The notes beneath the pieces are model-generated. The model was given only the letters and a program-made list of their open reading frames with translations. It searched no databases and was not told the origin of the DNA. Shown one piece after another: positions 4,987 to 6,855 of a stretch of DNA of 6,855 nt (positions within the stretch are counted from its first letter, which is position 1; each line of letters starts with the position of its first letter). Where the stretch lies: the NCBI GenBank assembly GCA_013334735.1, contig JAAXXA010000156.1, positions 1 through 6,855 of the forward strand, written 5' to 3'. The position numbers and the translations under genes were made by a program. Source of the stretch: Bacteroidota bacterium (GTDB lineage Bacteria > Bacteroidota > Bacteroidia > Bacteroidales > CG2-30-32-10).

Positions 4987-6402
4987 ATGTTTGGTCTTGA
5001 TGCCGGTTTAACAATATTATTGTTACTTTGTTTGTTTGCCGCTTGCGCTTTTGAATTTATAAATGGCTTTCATGATACTGCAAATGCTGTAGCGACAGTA
5101 ATTTATACTCATTCCCTAAAACCCAGAATTGCTGTTATGTGGTCTGGATTTTGGAATTTTATCGGTGTATATTTCGGCGGAATAGCAGTAGCAATGGGCA
5201 TAGTAAATTTACTTCCTGTTGAAGCGCTTGTGGATGCAAATATGTCGCATGGTATAGCCATGATTATGTCCCTGATTTTTACAGCTATCATTTGGAATTT
5301 AGGAACCTGGTATTTAGGAATCCCTGTTTCAAGCTCTCATACACTTATAGGATCTATATTTGGAGTTGGCTTGGCTTTTATGTTTTTACCCGGTTCCAGT
5401 AGCGTTGCATTAAACTGGCATAAAGTTCAGGAAGTAGGGCTTTCATTGCTTATTTCGCCTTTTTTGGGTTTTTTTTTAGCAATACTTTTAATGTATTTAA
5501 TGCGAATTGTTATAAAAAACAAACAAATATTTAAAAAACCGCCAGCTTCAAAAGCTCCTCCTTTCTGGATCAGGTTTATAATGATATTTACTTGTACAGC
5601 CGTTAGTTTTTCGCATGGTTCAAACGACGGTCAAAAAGGAGTGGGGCTTGTAATGATGATTTTAATAGGAATTGTTCCCGGATATTTTGCCTTAGATGCA
5701 AAAAAGGCTCCTAAAGATATGAATTCAAAACTTGTTCAGATTGAAACTACAATAAGCAATTTGAATACAAATAATCTTAAATCTTCAGAAAAAGAATATC
5801 TTTTAATTATAAATTCGAAGATAGATTCACTTTTATTACTTTCCAAAAATGCTAATACATTTAAAGATATTCCTGAAAACAAACATTTTGAAATAAGAAA
5901 AGATATTATTCTCATTTCTAAGACTACAGATAAGTTTATTTCAAGTGTTAGTGAAAGTGGATATAAAATTATTCCGGCTGAACAAATTGCTGATTTAAAA
6001 AAGAATATTTCATCTTTAAAAACAAATACCGAATTTGCCCCATGGTGGGTAATTTTAATGATCTCTTTATCTCTTGGAGTTGGAACTATGGTAGGTTGGA
6101 AGAGAATTGTAATAACCATAGGTGAAAAAATTGGTAAAACACAACTTAATTATGCGCAGGGAGCTGCCAGCCAGTTCATTGCAGCCAGCACAATAAGTGC
6201 TTCTTCATTATTAGGTTTACCTGTAAGTACCACACATGTATTAAGTTCGGGGATTGCCGGTTGTATGGTAGCCGAAAACGGAATTAAAAACCTTCAGGCA
6301 AAAACCATGAAAAATATTGGCTTGGCATGGATCGTTACACTACCTGTTACTATAGTACTTTCAGGTTTAATTTTTCTTATCCTTCGCTGGATACTTGGAT
6401 AG
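4987..6402 (+). CDS. pitA: Low-affinity inorganic phosphate transporter, PitA type
   Basis: This is an inner-membrane symporter of the PiT family (PF01384) that takes up phosphate, probably as a metal-phosphate complex with protons, as in the Escherichia coli homologue. The 471-residue product has the two inverted signature repeats of the family: NGFHDTANAVATVIYT (26-41) in the first half and FSHGSNDGQKGVG (208-220) at the start of the second. Other blocks that closely resemble E. coli PitA as I remember it are IIWNLGTWYLGIPVSSSHTLIG (101-122), PPFWIRF (191-197), GWKRIVITIGEKIGK (370-384) and LPVSTTHVLSSGIAG (411-425). A hydrophilic region of about 115 residues (236-350) with heptad-like leucine and isoleucine spacing separates the membrane halves, as it does in PitA. 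Multiple membrane helices are evident on either side. ATG 4987 is the first in-frame start and fits the family. No DUF47/PhoU-like pit accessory gene is adjacent. The gene stands apart from nnr by 153 bp, so it probably has its own promoter. Confidence 0.95.
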   Translation: MFGLDAGLTILLLLCLFAACAFEFINGFHDTANAVATVIYTHSLKPRIAVMWSGFWNFIGVYFGGIAVAMGIVNLLPVEALVDANMSHGIAMIMSLIFTAIIWNLGTWYLGIPVSSSHTLIGSIFGVGLAFMFLPGSSSVALNWHKVQEVGLSLLISPFLGFFLAILLMYLMRIVIKNKQIFKKPPASKAPPFWIRFIMIFTCTAVSFSHGSNDGQKGVGLVMMILIGIVPGYFALDAKKAPKDMNSKLVQIETTISNLNTNNLKSSEKEYLLIINSKIDSLLLLSKNANTFKDIPENKHFEIRKDIILISKTTDKFISSVSESGYKIIPAEQIADLKKNISSLKTNTEFAPWWVILMISLSLGVGTMVGWKRIVITIGEKIGKTQLNYAQGAASQFIAASTISASSLLGLPVSTTHVLSSGIAGCMVAENGIKNLQAKTMKNIGLAWIVTLPVTIVLSGLIFLILRWILG

Positions 6403-6462
6403 TAAGATTATGTATAAATATCATCCTTATTCTTGATTTTGCTGTGATATAAAAATTGAAAA

Positions 6463-6855
6463 ATGAAAATCCTGATATTTGTATGGTTTGCATCATTTGG
6501 AATTACAGCTTATTCAAATAATAATCAATCAAAAATGAATAATATTGATATTACCGGTTTAATGGATACTGCTATTTTTGCCGGTGGTTGTTTTTGGGGA
6601 GTTGAATATTATATGCAGCAGGAGCAAGGTGTTATTTCTACTGAAGTAGGTTATATTGGTGGAAATATAAAAAATCCTACATATAAGCAGGTATGCTCTC
6701 ATACCACAGGATTTGCCGAAGCTGTAAAAATAGTTTTTGATCCTTCAAAAATTACTTATGAAAAATTAGCAAAACTTTTTTTTGATATTCATGACCCAAC
6801 TCAGATTAACGGGCAAGGACCTGATATTGGCGACCAATATCGGTCTGAAATTTTC
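6463..6855 (+). CDS. msrA: Peptide-methionine (S)-S-oxide reductase MsrA, exported, 3' truncated by the window
   Basis: This enzyme reduces methionine S-sulfoxide in oxidised proteins back to methionine. The first 131 codons are present and the frame runs off the end of the window without a stop. The catalytic motif GCFWG is at residues 42-46, with nucleophile Cys43. It is followed by the family blocks STEVGYIGG (59-67), NPTYKQVC (71-78), TTGFAEAVKIVFDP (81-94), FFDIHDPTQINGQGPDIGDQYRS (106-128). The first 20 or so residues (MKILIFVWFASFGITAYS) look like a signal peptide with cleavage after AYS, and there is no lipobox cysteine. The protein is therefore probably periplasmic, whereas many MsrA proteins are cytoplasmic. 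If Met25 or Met34 were the true start, a cytoplasmic form would result. The gene begins 60 bp after pit. TGATTTTG (6434-6441) is only a 7-of-8-like promoter candidate (G for A). A C-terminal MsrB domain may follow beyond the window. Confidence 0.94.
   Translation, partial: MKILIFVWFASFGITAYSNNNQSKMNNIDITGLMDTAIFAGGCFWGVEYYMQQEQGVISTEVGYIGGNIKNPTYKQVCSHTTGFAEAVKIVFDPSKITYEKLAKLFFDIHDPTQINGQGPDIGDQYRSEIF

Noticed and set aside
5109..5291. Minus-strand 60-residue ORF inside pit
   Set aside because: It is antisense to conserved transporter sequence.
5736..6119. Minus-strand 127-residue ORF opposite the hydrophilic loop of the phosphate transporter
   Set aside because: It is long for a shadow, but it covers the variable, AT-rich loop where stop codons are rare by chance; the product has no family signature and no promoter box was noted.
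3316..6855. A joint damage-repair system formed by nnr, pitA and msrA
   Set aside because: The genes are separated by 153 and 60 bp with repeats or no shared signal between them; all three are common housekeeping genes and co-location alone does not support a system.

Overview
The window looks like an ordinary chromosomal stretch from an AT-rich member of the Bacteroidota. Three observations support this: a signal peptidase I gene lies next to a WbqC-family gene; a DUF2752 gene pairs with a small 'CCC-motif' type membrane protein; and TAnnTTTG (-7) promoter elements sit upstream of genes that lack Shine-Dalgarno sites. No database search was possible, so the taxon is an inference. I see no CRISPR array, tRNA, rRNA, transposase, phage gene or defence system.

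Left part (1-1382). A short plus-strand ORF (41-442) looks chimeric. It begins like a Bacteroidota polysaccharide-deacetylase-family protein and switches after about 44 residues to an unrelated, hydrophobic membrane-protein segment. Convergent to it is a WbqC-family gene (504-1130, minus) that seems to use a TTG start. A 152-bp element with near-perfect inverted-repeat ends and a short flanking duplication lies between this gene and the upstream lepB. It resembles a MITE or a foldback intergenic repeat inserted into a lepB-wbqC transcription unit.

Middle part (1383-3301). lepB (minus) is divergent from a two-gene plus-strand unit encoding a DUF2752 protein and a small two-helix membrane protein with a Q/N/Y/P-rich N-terminus. 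Each direction has a TAnnTTTG box in the shared upstream region. The plus-strand unit ends in a strong intrinsic terminator.

Right part (3316-6855). Three plus-strand housekeeping genes follow: a bifunctional NAD(P)H-hydrate repair enzyme (nnr), a PitA-type phosphate transporter, and the first 131 codons of an exported MsrA. The 153-bp gap between nnr and pit holds a GC-rich degenerate tandem repeat and, next to pit, a 10-bp inverted repeat plus a 12-bp direct repeat that could be a regulatory site. nnr and msrA are both damage-repair functions (nicotinamide cofactor hydrates and methionine sulfoxide), but their separate spacing gives no firm sign of a joint system.

The items most worth following up are the chimeric ORF, the MITE-like element and the repeats upstream of pit. 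I found no convincing undescribed multi-gene system.
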